Source of the DNA: JAGKXC01 sp964554385
GTDB taxonomy: Bacteria; Bacteroidota; Bacteroidia; NS11-12g; UBA955
Length of the DNA stretch: 51,610 nucleotides
Direction: 5' to 3'
Assembly (NCBI GenBank): GCA_964554385.1
Contig: CAZKOM010000006.1
Coordinates: forward strand, 1-51,610
Shown: in pieces, positions 51,302-51,610 of the stretch
Layout of the letters: every line of letters starts with the position of its first letter
Position numbering within the stretch: position 1 is the first letter of the stretch
Notes under the pieces: generated by a model
What the model saw: the letters and a program-made list of their open reading frames with translations, nothing else
Told to the model about the DNA's origin: nothing
Databases searched by the model: none
Made by a program: the position numbers and the translations under genes

Positions 51302-51610
51302 ATGAAGTTAAAAAATACTATTCCAGTAACGTTATCGGTGGTCTTAGCGGCCAGTTTAGGTTACCTGGTGAATCAGGAGCCTGTGCTTTCGGTGAAGTCC
51401 TCAACCGAGCAGTCTAAAGACAAGGAGTCTGAGTCTATAGAAGGCGCACTTCGTTCCGTGTACAGCATGCGTTTGAACGAGGTTACAGGTACAATCGAGC
51501 CAGAATGGGTTCAATTGGCTACTAGTCAAGCGGATGCATTGCGTTTGCAACGTCGATTAAACAAACCTATCGTGTGGGAGGGTATGGGTCCTGACAACGT
51601 TGGAGGGGGA
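51302..51610 (+). CDS. Start of a secreted BNR/sortilin-like protein (cut by window end)
   Basis: 103 residues, open at the window edge. Residues about 8-22 are hydrophobic (VTLSVVLAASLGYLV), a signal peptide or anchor. A Lys/Glu/Ser-rich spacer and a helical region follow. The last visible stretch, IVWEGMGPDNVGGG, matches the W-x-x-x-GPxNxGGR opening of Bacteroidota VPS10/BNR multi-blade propellers, which are often T9SS cargo. The rest, and any sorting domain, lie beyond 51610. Confidence 0.6.
   Translation, partial: MKLKNTIPVTLSVVLAASLGYLVNQEPVLSVKSSTEQSKDKESESIEGALRSVYSMRLNEVTGTIEPEWVQLATSQADALRLQRRLNKPIVWEGMGPDNVGGG

Noticed and set aside
1..51610. CRISPR arrays, insertion sequences, integrases, phage genes
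   Set aside because: I looked for regular direct repeats with spacers, transposase motifs and integrase signatures on both strands and saw none. The tRNA at the left edge has no integrase next to it.

Overview
The window reads as a chromosomal segment of a free-living Bacteroidota bacterium. It is AT-rich, and its promoters are of the Bacteroidota type (TTG, about 19-20 bp, TAnnTTTG). It carries type IX secretion (T9SS) cargo with type B sorting domains, GldL/GldM-family motor proteins, a PASTA-type FtsI, and an FtsZ ending in HDNVD. Two runs of exactly 10 Ns (1388-1397 and 21526-21535) each break a gene out of frame, so this is a scaffolded draft or metagenome assembly. I cannot fix the order or family.

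Layout. Positions 1-163 hold the 3' part of a tRNA-Arg(ACG) and its terminator. Positions 163-13000 carry envelope and secreted proteins: a TonB C-terminal protein, two T9SS type B cargo proteins (an RCC1-like propeller and a 1767-residue PKD/Fn3 protein), a divergent XRE regulator/ExoVII-large-subunit-like pair, a lipoprotein, a pirin with a secretion-like leader, a 7-TM AraC regulator, and a 58-residue membrane protein with its own terminator. Positions 13032-19125 form a compact five-gene operon with its own promoter and terminator: coiled-coil membrane protein, GldL, two different GldM paralogues, and a beta-helix/PorG-like outer membrane barrel. Positions 19171-33190 are mostly housekeeping: the 2-oxoglutarate dehydrogenase E2, a SprT-like protease, L-2-hydroxyglutarate oxidase, DUF2851, lipid-linked sugar glycosyltransferases, a BNR propeller, a Usp-like protein, and an operon of a CCG Fe-S protein, a conserved Bacteroidota protein, an MFS exporter and a GT4 enzyme.

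Positions 49082-33215 (minus strand) are a complete classical dcw operon: mraZ-rsmH-ftsL-ftsI-murE-mraY-murD-ftsW-murG-murC-ftsQ-ftsA-ftsZ. murF and ddl are absent from it. The genes are tightly packed, with one convincing promoter upstream of mraZ and one terminator after ftsZ. The region upstream of mraZ carries GTGG/GGGA decamer repeats like MraZ boxes on both strands, and a perfect DnaA box. Beyond it lie an outer-membrane-type hypothetical protein, lipA, and the start of a BNR/sortilin-like secreted protein cut by the window end.

The best candidate for something undescribed is the 13-19 kb operon. It has the inner-membrane motor families of T9SS (GldL plus two unlike GldM proteins) and a PorG-type outer-membrane barrel, but no GldK or GldN beside it. 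It looks like a stand-alone proton-powered trans-envelope machine with a heteromeric GldM stalk.
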